DNA from: a virus
DNA length: 31,646 bases
Virus record (IMG/VR): IMGVR_UViG_3300035161_000096
Coordinates: 1-31,646 of that record
Direction: 5' to 3' (one strand)
Below the pieces are notes generated by a model. That model ran no database searches. It saw only the letters and a program-made list of their open reading frames with translations, and was not told where the DNA came from. A program made the translations under genes and the position numbers. Of the stretch, positions 1 to 6,988 are shown piece by piece (within the stretch, counting starts at the first letter, position 1; each line of letters starts with the position of its first letter).

Positions 1-1
1 C

Positions 2-349
2 GATGGGTTCATCGGCATGTTTGTGTGCTGGGTGCGGGGCCGCCGCATTCGGATCATCGCGAGCGATGGACTGGGCTGGCAGCACGTCTCGGTTTCCCTT
101 TACGGGTCCAGCCAATCCCCATCGTGGGGCATCATGTGCGCAGTCAAAGACCTGTTCTGGGAACCGGAGGACACGGTCATGCAGCTGCATCCGCCGCGCA
201 GCCTGTGGGTCAACATGCACCCGGGCTGTCTTCATCTTTGGAGGCCCACCGCAGATGGAGTCACAATTCCACTGCCTCAGCCACTGATGGTGGGCACGCA
301 TTTTGAGAGCGGCGAAGCTGTGCCGCCCCTCGATTCAAAACCCAGTTAG
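2..349 (+). CDS. DUF7694-like phage protein, 5'-partial
   Basis: The reading frame is open to the left edge (codons before the first Met read D-G-F-I-G), so the true start probably lies outside the window. The body holds the pattern ASDGLGWQHVSVSL, then MCAVKDLFWEPEDTVMQLHPP and NMHPGCLHLWRP. These match my memory of the DUF7694 family of small phage proteins, whose function is unknown. The conserved His, Trp and Cys residues suggest a folded enzyme-like or metal-binding unit, but no reaction can be assigned. It is the first gene of the plus-strand replication block and ends 42 nt before the HNH gene start. The family call is from recall and moderately sure; the coding call is strong. Confidence 0.7.
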   Translation, partial: DGFIGMFVCWVRGRRIRIIASDGLGWQHVSVSLYGSSQSPSWGIMCAVKDLFWEPEDTVMQLHPPRSLWVNMHPGCLHLWRPTADGVTIPLPQPLMVGTHFESGEAVPPLDSKPS

Positions 350-391
350 AAACCAACAACCACCATGCCTTCGATGAAAGGACTCCGATGC

Positions 392-850
392 ATGATAGTT
401 GATCCGCAGGCCTATATGTTCCCCGAAATGGAAGTGGCGTTTCCACCAGACCGGTCACCGCACGATTGGGTGGTCTGGGCGGATATCAACGTCCCTCCCG
501 ACTACGACTTCCCAGGTTACGAATGCTCCACCCTAGGACAATTCCGCAACAAGAAGACTCGACGTCTGCTTTTCGGAACCCCGGCGCGTGGAGGCTATTA
601 CCAGAACATCGGCCTGGTGAAAGAAGGCAAGCAGTTATGGCGTCAGGCTCACATCGTCATCGCGACGGTGTTCCTGCCAAAACCGATAAGCCTGAAACGC
701 CTTGAAGTCGGGCATCTCAACGGAATTGGCACCGACAATCGGGTTGTGAACCTCTGTTGGTGCACCCGCAAAGAGAACTCGCTGCATGGGTGGGTGCTGC
801 GGGGGATTCGGCTGCGGCAAGAGGCTGTGGCAGCACTGGCACTGGCCTAG
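392..850 (+). CDS. HNH/NUMOD4-type homing endonuclease-like protein
   Basis: The 152-aa product has a NUMOD4-like segment (YECSTLGQFRNKKTRRLL, about residues 40-57) and an HNH core. In the core, QAHIVIATVF is followed by VGHLNGIGTDNRVVNLCWCT and KENSLHG near residues 115-135. This is the usual order of free-standing phage HNH endonucleases, which nick or cut DNA and often spread as homing genes. The first catalytic His is probably in QAH; the GHLNG and N-x-x-x-N-L-x-W-C-T parts are the classic HNH signature. I start at ATG 392 because AAAGGA sits 9 nt before it. An in-frame ATG at 365 lacks such a site and would add nine residues. A 10-bp hairpin follows the stop. Confidence 0.8.
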   Translation: MIVDPQAYMFPEMEVAFPPDRSPHDWVVWADINVPPDYDFPGYECSTLGQFRNKKTRRLLFGTPARGGYYQNIGLVKEGKQLWRQAHIVIATVFLPKPISLKRLEVGHLNGIGTDNRVVNLCWCTRKENSLHGWVLRGIRLRQEAVAALALA

Positions 851-854
851 AAAA

Positions 855-900
855 AAGATGGGCGACCTCGAGGTGCCTTCTCCTCTGGGCCGCCCATCTT
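855..900 (+). terminator. 10-bp perfect hairpin after the HNH gene
   Basis: AAGATGGGCG at 855-864 pairs perfectly with CGCCCATCTT at 891-900 around a 26-nt loop that itself contains the palindrome ACCTCGAGGT. It begins 5 nt after the HNH stop codon. There is no U-tract on the plus-strand side. On the minus strand the hairpin is followed by six T, so it may be a minus-strand terminator, a transcript-protecting hairpin, or a regulator of the primase gene that starts 37 nt later. Confidence 0.45.
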
Positions 901-936
901 ACTCAAAACCACAGTTCGTAGAAGGATCGTTAACAC

Positions 937-3036
937 ATGACCGTCTTTGAGCAAGCCAAAAGATATTTGACCGCGATTCCCCCCGCCATTTCAGGCCAGG
1001 GGGGCCATGCTCAAACGCTCAGCGCGGCCCGGGCCCTCAAGTGGGGATTCAATCTCTCCGATTCGGAGGCCATGGGATTGCTGCAGGACTGGAACCTAAC
1101 CTGCCTCCCACCGTGGACCCAGAAAGAGCTCGAGCACAAACTGCGCGAAGCGGACACCAAGGATTTCGGCAAGCCCCGGGGCTACCTGTTGACCGGCCGC
1201 CCCAACCGCGACACCCGGCCAACTCCTCAGAGCGGCGAGCCCAAACCAGATCTGCCCTCGGGCGAATACGACCTCTCCGACTCCAGCGTGACCCAGCTTC
1301 CCGAGGCTCTCCCTGATGGATTCGAGAAGGTCCTCCGCTCATGTTTCCAGCCGGGCGAGGGGGTGCGAGTGATGAGTGGGCTGACCGAGGATGGGTTGGT
1401 GGGCTGCGATTCCAAAGGCGGCCTGGTTCTTTCCCGGGAGGAATGGCTCAAGAAGCTCGAGGAGGCTGGCGACATCAACGGGCTCTACTACCGCCTGGGT
1501 GGCCCGGCCGTCGGCGTCTACCTGGGCGTCAACCCGATGAAGGAGGACGGCCGGGGGCGCGACTCCGACGTTCTCCACCACCGGCACTGCTTGCTCGAGT
1601 TCGACAAGATCAGCCTGGAGGAGCAGTGGCTGCTCTACACCCGCAGCAATTTGCCCTGCGCGGCCATCATCTACTCGGGCAACAAGTCCCTCCATGCCTG
1701 GGTCAAGATCGATGCCAAGGACCGGAAGGAATACGACGAACGGGTCAACCTGGTCTACAACCACTTCGCCCCCTACAAACCCGATCCCAAGAACAAGAAC
1801 CCGGGCCGGTTCTCCCGGTGCCCCGACGCCAAGCGCGGCGACGGTTACCAGCTGCTCATGGCCGTGGACATCGGCGCGGCCAACTTCATGGAGTGGAGCC
1901 GGCACCTGTTGGTCCAGGGAATCGGCACCACCTACGACCAGAACACGATCATCGCCTACGAACCCGATGCAGACGGCCTGACCGTGGCCGGGCATCGGTG
2001 GCTGCGCAAAGGTGGATCCTGCATTCTGTGCGGCCCCTCGGGTGTAGGGAAAAGTTCCCTAGGTCGCCAGTGCGCCATTTCTTGGGCCTTAGGTCGCCCC
2101 TGGATGGGCGTGAAGCCCTCCCGGCCCCTCAAAATCCTCATGGTGCAGGCCGAGAATGACATGGCCGATCTGCACGACATGGACATCGGGATCTACCAAG
2201 GCCTCGGTTTGCTGGAGGACAAGGCCGCCATGGCCCAGGTGCACAAGAATCTGATCACCAACCACAACGTCGCAGACACCGGATTCGACTTCATCAAAGC
2301 CCTCCAGAAGCTGGTCGACCACCACCAGCCCGACCTGGTGATCATCGATCCTCTGCTCTCCTTTATCGGTAACGACATCTCGAAGCAGGAGGTTGTGGGC
2401 CAATTCTGCCGCAACTGGCTCAACCCGATTCTGGCCGGCTCGAACGTCGCGATCCTGGCCATTCATCATACCGGCAAGCCCCCGAAAGAGATCGTCCCCA
2501 ACAAGAAGGGCCAACGTCCTGCGCGGAGCATGGCAGAGTCAGCCTATCAGATGCTGGGATCCTCAGAGCTGACCAACTGGGCCCGGGCCGTCATGGTGCT
2601 CCAGCAGCTGCCCGACCGGACCTATGAGCTGACCTTCGCCAAGCGTGGAGCCCGGGCCCGGGCGACCCATCCCGACGGCACCCGCACCGACACCATCTAC
2701 CTGCGGCATTCCTCCGAGAACATCTACTGGATCCAAACCAATCCACCTGAGGAGTGCGCCACCGGCAACGATGACGTTCTGCCGCAGGAGGCGAAAGAAG
2801 ACAAAATGACCATCCCCATGAAAGTCGCTAAAGCTAACGCCCACGATTTCCTCGCCAAATGTCCCGTGGAGGGTGAGCGCCACGGCGAGATCTGCGAGCG
2901 TCTGGCTGAGTTTGCCGCCAACCAACTGGGCATCGATATCCAAGGCGGCAGCCTGAAACGCACACTCGGGCTGCTGATCAAGAACAAGAAACTGCAGAAG
3001 AAAGGCCAGCTCTACGTGAAAGGACCCAACGCATGA
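937..3036 (+). CDS. AEP primase fused to RecA-like replicative helicase
   Basis: The 699-aa replication protein should make primers and unwind DNA at a replication fork. Residues 1-90 look like a PriCT-type helical domain (repeated Trp, W-T-Q-K-E-L). Residues about 180-330 carry archaeo-eukaryotic primase motifs: LLEFD with E221 and D223, KSLH with S251 and H253, then PGRFSRCP at 289-296. Residues about 345-560 are a RepA/AAA_25-type RecA fold: Walker A GPSGVGKS at 366-373, Walker B LVIIDPLL with D471, and AILAIHHTGK ending at 514. The last 75 residues look like a winged helix. An AAGGA site precedes ATG 937. The stop overlaps the next start (ATGA), so translation is coupled. Domain assignment by motif is strong; primase activity is inferred. 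Confidence 0.85.
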   Translation: MTVFEQAKRYLTAIPPAISGQGGHAQTLSAARALKWGFNLSDSEAMGLLQDWNLTCLPPWTQKELEHKLREADTKDFGKPRGYLLTGRPNRDTRPTPQSGEPKPDLPSGEYDLSDSSVTQLPEALPDGFEKVLRSCFQPGEGVRVMSGLTEDGLVGCDSKGGLVLSREEWLKKLEEAGDINGLYYRLGGPAVGVYLGVNPMKEDGRGRDSDVLHHRHCLLEFDKISLEEQWLLYTRSNLPCAAIIYSGNKSLHAWVKIDAKDRKEYDERVNLVYNHFAPYKPDPKNKNPGRFSRCPDAKRGDGYQLLMAVDIGAANFMEWSRHLLVQGIGTTYDQNTIIAYEPDADGLTVAGHRWLRKGGSCILCGPSGVGKSSLGRQCAISWALGRPWMGVKPSRPLKILMVQAENDMADLHDMDIGIYQGLGLLEDKAAMAQVHKNLITNHNVADTGFDFIKALQKLVDHHQPDLVIIDPLLSFIGNDISKQEVVGQFCRNWLNPILAGSNVAILAIHHTGKPPKEIVPNKKGQRPARSMAESAYQMLGSSELTNWARAVMVLQQLPDRTYELTFAKRGARARATHPDGTRTDTIYLRHSSENIYWIQTNPPEECATGNDDVLPQEAKEDKMTIPMKVAKANAHDFLAKCPVEGERHGEICERLAEFAANQLGIDIQGGSLKRTLGLLIKNKKLQKKGQLYVKGPNA

Positions 3037-3392
3037 CCCCCGATCAATTTGAATTCCCAGGATTCCCGACGCCGGCCGAACAGGCCCGAGACCAGGGCAT
3101 CAACCAGGTGCTGGAAAACAACAGTCAGTGGGCTGTGCTCGTCATGTGCTGGTTCCAGCAGAACTGGCTGCCTTCCAAGCCGCACGGGTTCGAGTTCATT
3201 GGAGAGGATTTCCGCCGCGAAGCCTCAGCCTGCGGGATCCCCCAACCCCGACATCACAACGCTTGGGGCGGCATCTTCTCCCACATTTCCCGGCATCCAG
3301 AAATCGAGAACACCGGGCGAACGCGCCAGATGCGCGACGTCAGTTCCCACGCCCGGCGCAGTTTCATCTACCGCAAAAAAGAACCAGCATGA
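3033..3392 (+). CDS. Small protein coupled to the primase-helicase
   Basis: This 119-aa protein has no function I recognise. It starts inside the helicase stop (ATGA) and its own stop overlaps the next start in the same way, so three genes are translated in series. The centre holds a helical stretch (GEDFRREASACGIPQP) followed by RHHNAWGGIFSHI, a His/Trp-rich segment, and the C-terminus is basic (HARRSFIYRKKEPA). The position suggests a replication accessory role, for example helicase loader or DNA-binding partner, but this rests on context only. Confidence 0.7.
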   Translation: MTPDQFEFPGFPTPAEQARDQGINQVLENNSQWAVLVMCWFQQNWLPSKPHGFEFIGEDFRREASACGIPQPRHHNAWGGIFSHISRHPEIENTGRTRQMRDVSSHARRSFIYRKKEPA

Positions 3393-3643
3393 AAACGCTC
3401 TTCCACATGCTCCTGTTCCGGCCCCAAGGCTCGACCACCTGGACTCCGTATCCCTGCCAGGATCGGGCCTCGGGCAATTTCTTCACCACCAGCCTGGCCG
3501 CCCGGGCCTACGCCCGTATCCACTCCAAAGACCGGCACTTCATCCACGGCACCAAAGGATTCGTGACACTCGAATTCAAGGTGGCCCACGTCAAGGTCGA
3601 GGACCTGGAACCCGACACACTTGATTCAAGCCCGAAAAAGTGA
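3389..3643 (+). CDS. Small basic hypothetical protein
   Basis: The 84-aa product begins MKTLFHMLLFRPQG. I chose ATG 3389 because it overlaps the upstream stop as ATGA; the same frame stays open further upstream, but only across the previous gene. The sequence is rich in His, Arg and aromatic residues (DRHFIHGTKGFVTLEF) and predicted to be a small alpha/beta protein. The stop codon lies inside a perfect 8-bp hairpin. No family recognised. Confidence 0.6.
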   Translation: MKTLFHMLLFRPQGSTTWTPYPCQDRASGNFFTTSLAARAYARIHSKDRHFIHGTKGFVTLEFKVAHVKVEDLEPDTLDSSPKK

Positions 3644-3666
3644 CACCCTCCCGCCCACGGTGTCAC
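3640..3666 (+). terminator. Hairpin spanning a stop codon
   Basis: GTGACACC at 3640-3647 pairs perfectly with GGTGTCAC at 3659-3666 across an 11-nt loop. The TGA stop of the preceding gene is inside the left arm. No U-tract follows. It marks the end of the primase operon and may act in termination or transcript protection. Confidence 0.4.
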
Positions 3667-3811
3667 TCGGGCCGAACGGGCTGGGTTATCGCAAATTCAT
3701 GTGAACCACCCCAGCCCCCTCCCTTGCCCGGTGATACCCCCAATCGCCTTATGAACCCACCAATAACCAAAAACCCAGTTATTCACACATTGTTGGTAAT
3801 CGCCCCAATAC

Positions 3812-4048
3812 GGTCCACCCCTAACCCCACTTCTGGACCAAATCGGTGTAAGTGCCTCAAAATCAGTCGGTCCAAACCGTTTCGGTCCAGGGGCATTTTC
3901 GCCCCCTCCATTTTCGCCTAAATCCTTCCATTTCATGGACATCGCGCAGTCCAGTCCACGGGGCCCCCATCCTCCCCTATTAAGGGGAGGAGGATGGGGG
4001 GACCCCCCCGTGGCCCTGGACTTGATCGCGATCCCCCACCCATGGACC
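3812..4048. repeat. Cluster of GGTCCA/TGGACC sites in a non-coding region
   Basis: The gap 3644-4118 has no convincing gene. Within it GGTCCA occurs at 3812, 3869 and 3884 and its complement TGGACC at 3834 and 4043. Three direct copies are extended to CGGTCCA. A 6-mer counted on both strands is expected about once per 2 kb in random sequence, so five in 237 nt is notable. The GC-rich hairpin at 3956-4013 lies among them. Directly after a primase-helicase gene, such a set of repeats could be iterons of a replication origin or sites for a regulator. Confidence 0.4.
3956..4013. other. Very strong GC-rich hairpin
   Basis: CCACGGGG at 3956-3963 faces CCCCCCCGTGG ending at 4013. Inside these, CCCCCATCC and TCCCCT face AGGGGAGGAGGATGGGGGG around an ATTA loop near 3979-3982. 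Small asymmetric bulges interrupt the stem. It could be a bidirectional terminator or part of a replication origin. It lies about 105 nt before the methyltransferase start. Confidence 0.55.
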
Positions 4049-4118
4049 AGTTAATTCACAACCCAAAACCCCTCCCAAATCACCAGCCAAATCAGCAGCA
4101 AAAACATCAGCCAAACTT

Positions 4119-4670
4119 ATGAACTCCCACCCAACCAGAATCAACCTCGGCTGCGGCTCCGACCTTCGCCCCGATTGGATCAATATCGACGCCTCCCAAA
4201 CCTACCACCCCGACCTAGCCCTCAACCTCGAACACGACTCCCTCCTCCCCCACTTCCGCGCCAACTCCGTCCACCTCGTCCTCGCCCAAGACATCCTCGA
4301 ACACCTCTACCGCTTCCGCGCACTCCACGTCTGCCAGGAAATCTTCACCCTCCTCATCCCAAAAGGCCTCCTCGTCACCCGCATGCCCAATACCCGCCTC
4401 ATCATCGATGCACCCATCGAATTCTCCCGAAAAATCCCCTACCTCTACGGAGGCCAGGACGTCCCACAACAAGACGACGCCATCAAAAAACAAGTCCGAA
4501 AAAGCCGGCCAGACCTGTTCGCCCACAAATTCGGCTGGGACCCAGATACGTTCCACATGGAACTTTCCAAAATCGGCTTCGTCGACATCGTCCAGGTCAC
4601 CGAGTGGCCTAATTTCACCACCAAAGCCTACAAACCTTCCACCCTTGAAAAATCGCCCAACATGGAGTAA
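4119..4670 (+). CDS. Class I SAM-dependent methyltransferase
   Basis: The 183-aa protein has the Rossmann motif I INLGCGSDLRPDWINIDAS at residues about 8-26 (glycine-rich loop plus the acidic residue that holds the ribose of S-adenosylmethionine). AQDILEHL lies near residue 58, where D-x-x-E-H is typical of Methyltransf_11/COG4627-like enzymes. The substrate is not visible; small molecules, glycans and proteins are all used by this group. There is no target-recognition domain or N/D-P-P-Y motif, so a DNA base methylase is unlikely. Codons are strongly C-ending and the plus strand here is C-rich. No clear Shine-Dalgarno site precedes ATG 4119. It leads a short plus-strand group with three small genes. 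Confidence 0.75.
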   Translation: MNSHPTRINLGCGSDLRPDWINIDASQTYHPDLALNLEHDSLLPHFRANSVHLVLAQDILEHLYRFRALHVCQEIFTLLIPKGLLVTRMPNTRLIIDAPIEFSRKIPYLYGGQDVPQQDDAIKKQVRKSRPDLFAHKFGWDPDTFHMELSKIGFVDIVQVTEWPNFTTKAYKPSTLEKSPNME

Positions 4671-4681
4671 AATAGCCCACC

Positions 4682-4900
4682 ATGGACAACCAGAAGCGAG
4701 TCACCGATATCCTTGAGTGGAGACCCCAGTGCTGGTATCGCACCCTCCGCAACCGGCGCATGGGCCGCTCCTTCTTCTGCCACAACGTCAACCTCCATAC
4801 CAACGAGGTCGAACTCATCGACTCCGATGGCCTGCCCTCCACCCTCGCCAAATCCCAATGGAAAGGCCGATTCACCCGTGTCCCCACCTCGGAAGCCTAA
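4682..4900 (+). CDS. Small hypothetical protein
   Basis: This 72-aa protein starts 11 nt after the methyltransferase stop, with GGAG inside the upstream gene end. It has many Trp, Arg and Cys residues early (LEWRPQCWYRTLRNRRMG) and a beta-rich second half (NLHTNEVELIDSDGLPSTL). I do not recognise it. Coding is supported by position, frame and the same C-ending codons as the neighbours. Confidence 0.55.
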   Translation: MDNQKRVTDILEWRPQCWYRTLRNRRMGRSFFCHNVNLHTNEVELIDSDGLPSTLAKSQWKGRFTRVPTSEA

Positions 4901-4937
4901 ATCCCCGTCACACCGCACAAAGTATTCTAAGCGCAGT

Positions 4938-5108
4938 GTGACATACACCCACCAGGACCAAAACGGCATCTACTGGCGCTTCGTCAACGGGGCCCCAGTC
5001 TCCGAATTGGCTGACCGCGCCATGCACGAATCAGGCCTCCCAGTGCAACAAAACCCCCGTCCTGTGAAACGAAAACCCCATTCCGTGAAATCCCACCCCA
5101 AAAAATGA
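4938..5108 (+). CDS. Small GTG-start protein coupled to the next gene
   Basis: The frame reads VTYTHQDQNGIYWRFVNGAP from GTG 4938 and ends SHPKK after 56 residues. I chose GTG 4938 because upstream codons of this frame lie inside the preceding gene. The TGA overlaps ATG 5105 as ATGA, the spacing seen through this operon, which supports translation. The C-terminal half is very basic (PVKRKPHSVKSHPKK). Function unknown; it could be a small nucleic-acid-binding protein. Confidence 0.45.
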   Translation: MTYTHQDQNGIYWRFVNGAPVSELADRAMHESGLPVQQNPRPVKRKPHSVKSHPKK

Positions 5109-5299
5109 GCAACGACACCGTCATCGCTACCCTCGAAAATATCCGCCGCGAAACCACCGCAGCCATCCGCACCATCAAACACTTCGATACCGTCTGCGGC
5201 CACCCCCCAACCCCAGCCAGAGAGAAAAAATTGCGCTCCCTCCGCAGCCAAATCGATCACCACCTCCAAACCCTCGAAACCCTCGCCTCCCAGCTCTGA
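5105..5299 (+). CDS. Small helical protein, last gene of the plus-strand block
   Basis: The 64-aa product is almost wholly helical, with heptad-like Leu/Ile spacing in two segments (VIATLENIRRETTAAIRTIK, and LRSLRSQIDHHLQTLETLAS) separated by a Cys-Gly-His-Pro-Pro turn. A two-helix hairpin that dimerises is likely. It is translationally coupled to the gene before it by ATGA. Nothing in it tells its role. Confidence 0.55.
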   Translation: MSNDTVIATLENIRRETTAAIRTIKHFDTVCGHPPTPAREKKLRSLRSQIDHHLQTLETLASQL

Positions 5300-5527
5300 C
5301 CTTCCAAAACCCAGCCTGATCACAGAGCCCCCCCACGCGCACACGCCCCGGGCCCGATTCCCCCCCCCGCCCCCTCCCCGGGGCCCCCCCTCGCTGGGCC
5401 AAAAAGTAGACTTCCTACCGGGCCTTTCCACCACCCGTTTGGCACCGAAAGTGTCAGGGGGTGTCAGGGGGGGAGGGGATTGCCTGGAAAAGCGGGGTAT
5501 CGGCCAAGTGGCCAACACTCATTCGGC
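5300..5527. other. G/C-tract intergenic region between converging operons
   Basis: No gene is seen. The region holds long C runs (5361-5391) and then G runs, and separates the plus-strand replication block from the minus-strand integrase operon. A perfect 10-nt tandem repeat, GTGTCAGGGG, occupies 5451-5460 and 5461-5470. It probably contains termination signals for both operons, but no standard hairpin-plus-U-tract was found. Confidence 0.5.
5451..5470 (+). repeat. Perfect 10-nt tandem duplication GTGTCAGGGG
   Basis: Two adjacent identical copies, directly at the 3' end of the minus-strand operon. It may be slippage in a G-rich tract or a paired protein-binding site. Confidence 0.6.
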
Positions 5528-5917
5528 TCATTCGGGGACCAGGAGAGGTCCCGGCTCGGCCCGGCGACGGGGTGCCGACGGCCGATAGGCCCCAGGTGCT
5601 GGCCTGCCGGCAAGGGTGCGTTCGACCTCGCTTAGCCGGGCAGCTGCAGCTGCCAACCGGTCGAGTCGCTGCGGGTCAAGTTCGAGCAAGAGCATGCCAT
5701 CGATTCGGTCCAATTGCGCACGCACCCGGGCAAGTCGCTGGGCAACGTAGGCATCGCTCGGCAGCGGGTTTTGTGCGGCCTGTCGGATGCGCTCTTGTTC
5801 CTCAGCTTGGCGCAGTTGTTCAGCTGCCTTTTTCCTGCGGCGGGACTCGGCGGAACGGAGCGCCATGAGCCGGGCGTTTTCGGGGGTGAACTGATGCTTG
5901 CCGTTAGCGGGGAGCAT
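5528..5917 (-). CDS. Basic coiled-coil hypothetical protein
   Basis: This 129-aa protein is the last gene of the leftward integrase operon. It opens with FTPENARLMALRSAESRRRKKAA, a pattern seen in small phage DNA-associated proteins. A charged coiled coil follows (EQLRQAEEQERIRQAA, then RLARVRAQLDRIDGMLLLEL), and the tail is Pro/Arg-rich. DNA binding by the N-terminal basic segment is plausible. It resembles the small-terminase-like or HTH-less proteins found near phage control regions, but no family is certain. It is separated from the previous gene by about 165 nt that contain a short hairpin. Confidence 0.55.
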   Translation of the reverse strand: MLPANGKHQFTPENARLMALRSAESRRRKKAAEQLRQAEEQERIRQAAQNPLPSDAYVAQRLARVRAQLDRIDGMLLLELDPQRLDRLAAAAARLSEVERTLAGRPAPGAYRPSAPRRRAEPGPLLVPE

Positions 5918-6031
5918 GACGGGTCTAGAATGCCCTCAGGAGCGTCCGGTGTCCAGGCTGGCCTCTCTACCCTCCCCGGGGGCTTGCAGCTTGTCCTGGG
6001 CCCGGCCAGGGGGCAAGGCGGGGGGAAAAGG

Positions 6032-6046
6032 AAAGCCCCCGGCTTT
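6032..6046 (-). terminator. Short GC-rich hairpin between small leftward genes
   Basis: AAAGCC at 6032-6037 pairs with GGCTTT at 6041-6046 around a 3-nt loop. On the minus strand it is followed by CCTTTTCC, a weak pyrimidine tract rather than a true U-run. It lies in the 165-nt gap between the 55-aa membrane protein gene and the last gene of the operon, and could attenuate transcription. Confidence 0.3.
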
Positions 6047-6082
6047 GGGCCAGGGGCGTTTCTGGTGAGCTCTCCTGAGCAG

Positions 6083-6250
6083 CTATTTCAACTCGGCAGC
6101 CAGGAAGAGGAGCAAGGCCAGGAGCACGGCACCGACGGCCAGGGCACCTCTGATGTTGTGCTGGTAGGCCAGGACGGCACTGATGCTGCCCAGCGCGACG
6201 GTCCAGGCTGCCATTGCCTGGAGGATTGAGCGGCGTTGCCAGGGGCTCAT
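6083..6250 (-). CDS. 55-aa protein with two membrane helices
   Basis: The start at 6250 overlaps the upstream stop (ATGA), which fixes the frame. The product begins MSPWQRRSILQAM and has two hydrophobic helices, about residues 13-30 (AWTVALGSISAVLAY) and 34-52 (ALAVGAVLLALLLFLAA), joined by a short polar turn. It is probably an inner-membrane hairpin with both ends inside. Size and shape fit a small holin-like or superinfection-exclusion protein, but its place in the integrase operon rather than near lysis genes argues against calling it a holin. Confidence 0.55.
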   Translation of the reverse strand: MSPWQRRSILQAMAAWTVALGSISAVLAYQHNIRGALAVGAVLLALLLFLAAELK

Positions 6251-6762
6251 ATGGCGACTCCATGGCCCCCGCACTCGGGGCACTCGGGGTGCACGGGTGT
6301 CTGCCCTGGTTCGTAGTCGACCAGCCCAGCGGTTTGGGCGTCGACCTGCAGGTTGAGCCGGTGGCATGACTGGCAACCGTGCGTGTCGCGCCAGATGGCC
6401 TCGGCCTCGGCGTTGACTGTTTCGATGGCGGCAGCTACTGCGGCGACTGCCTGGGCCGTCGTTTGGAACTGGCGCAGGTTGACCACCTGGGTGGAGGTGG
6501 TGGCGTCGACTCCCTCCACGATGCTGCTGACGTGCACCTCCAGGGCAACATGCTCGCAGGGGAACTTGCTGAGGTCATCGGTCCAGACCACCTCGCTTTG
6601 CCCCTCGAACAGGATGCCGACGGCCGGGCCGCAGTCGGTGTATCGGTAGATGCCCCGGGCGAAGGCAGCCCAGGTGCGGCCCAGGCTGCTGAACTGGCGG
6701 AACACGGCATCGGAGTTTTGGCGGATATGGCTGAGCCACCGGGCGGGGCGCGAGTTAGTCAT
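6247..6762 (-). CDS. Hypothetical protein with C-terminal Cys-pair zinc site
   Basis: I start at the Met of MTNSRPARW (position 6762) because GGAGG lies 7 nt before it and the upstream gene stops just inside it. A longer frame exists but covers the previous gene. The 171-aa product has an alpha/beta body, an Ala/Val-rich helix (residues about 95-120) and then two Cys pairs: CQSC near residue 136 and CPEC near 163, with His nearby. This is a zinc-ribbon or treble-clef-like site. Function unknown. A binding role in protein or nucleic-acid recognition would be typical. Confidence 0.65.
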   Translation of the reverse strand: MTNSRPARWLSHIRQNSDAVFRQFSSLGRTWAAFARGIYRYTDCGPAVGILFEGQSEVVWTDDLSKFPCEHVALEVHVSSIVEGVDATTSTQVVNLRQFQTTAQAVAAVAAAIETVNAEAEAIWRDTHGCQSCHRLNLQVDAQTAGLVDYEPGQTPVHPECPECGGHGVAI

Positions 6763-6988
6763 GGTGCACCTCCGCTTTCCAGGTGACCGTGAGGTCAGGC
6801 CGGGCGCGGCCGATACTGGCGACTTGCCGTCCGAATGCAGACCGCAGCCGGGCCCAGCATGCCGCGCACACAACGTGCCGGTCGATTTCGGTCTCAGGCT
6901 CGCAGGCACTCGCGGCCAGGATGGACACCGTGACGGTGTTGGCGGGGAGCAACGCAACCCCGCAGATTGGGCACTCTCGGTTATTCAC
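6755..6988 (-). CDS. Zinc-ribbon-like small protein, GTG start
   Basis: The 77-aa product starts at GTG 6988, preceded by GGAGG with good spacing, and overlaps the upstream stop. CPIC at residues 6-9 and CAAC at about 41-44 form the two knuckles of a zinc ribbon, separated by a beta-rich segment. The C-terminus (DLTVTWKAEVHHD) ends at the next start. This gene and the next both carry Cys pairs, so they may act together. No specific family recognised. Confidence 0.65.
   Translation of the reverse strand: MNNRECPICGVALLPANTVTVSILAASACEPETEIDRHVVCAACWARLRSAFGRQVASIGRARPDLTVTWKAEVHHD

Noticed and set aside
1339-1995. 218-aa minus-strand frame opposite the primase-helicase, and similar frames at 2089-2514 and 2563-2943
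   Set aside because: They mirror the codon pattern of the real plus-strand gene, show no domain, and have no start signals. GC-rich coding DNA often leaves the opposite strand open.
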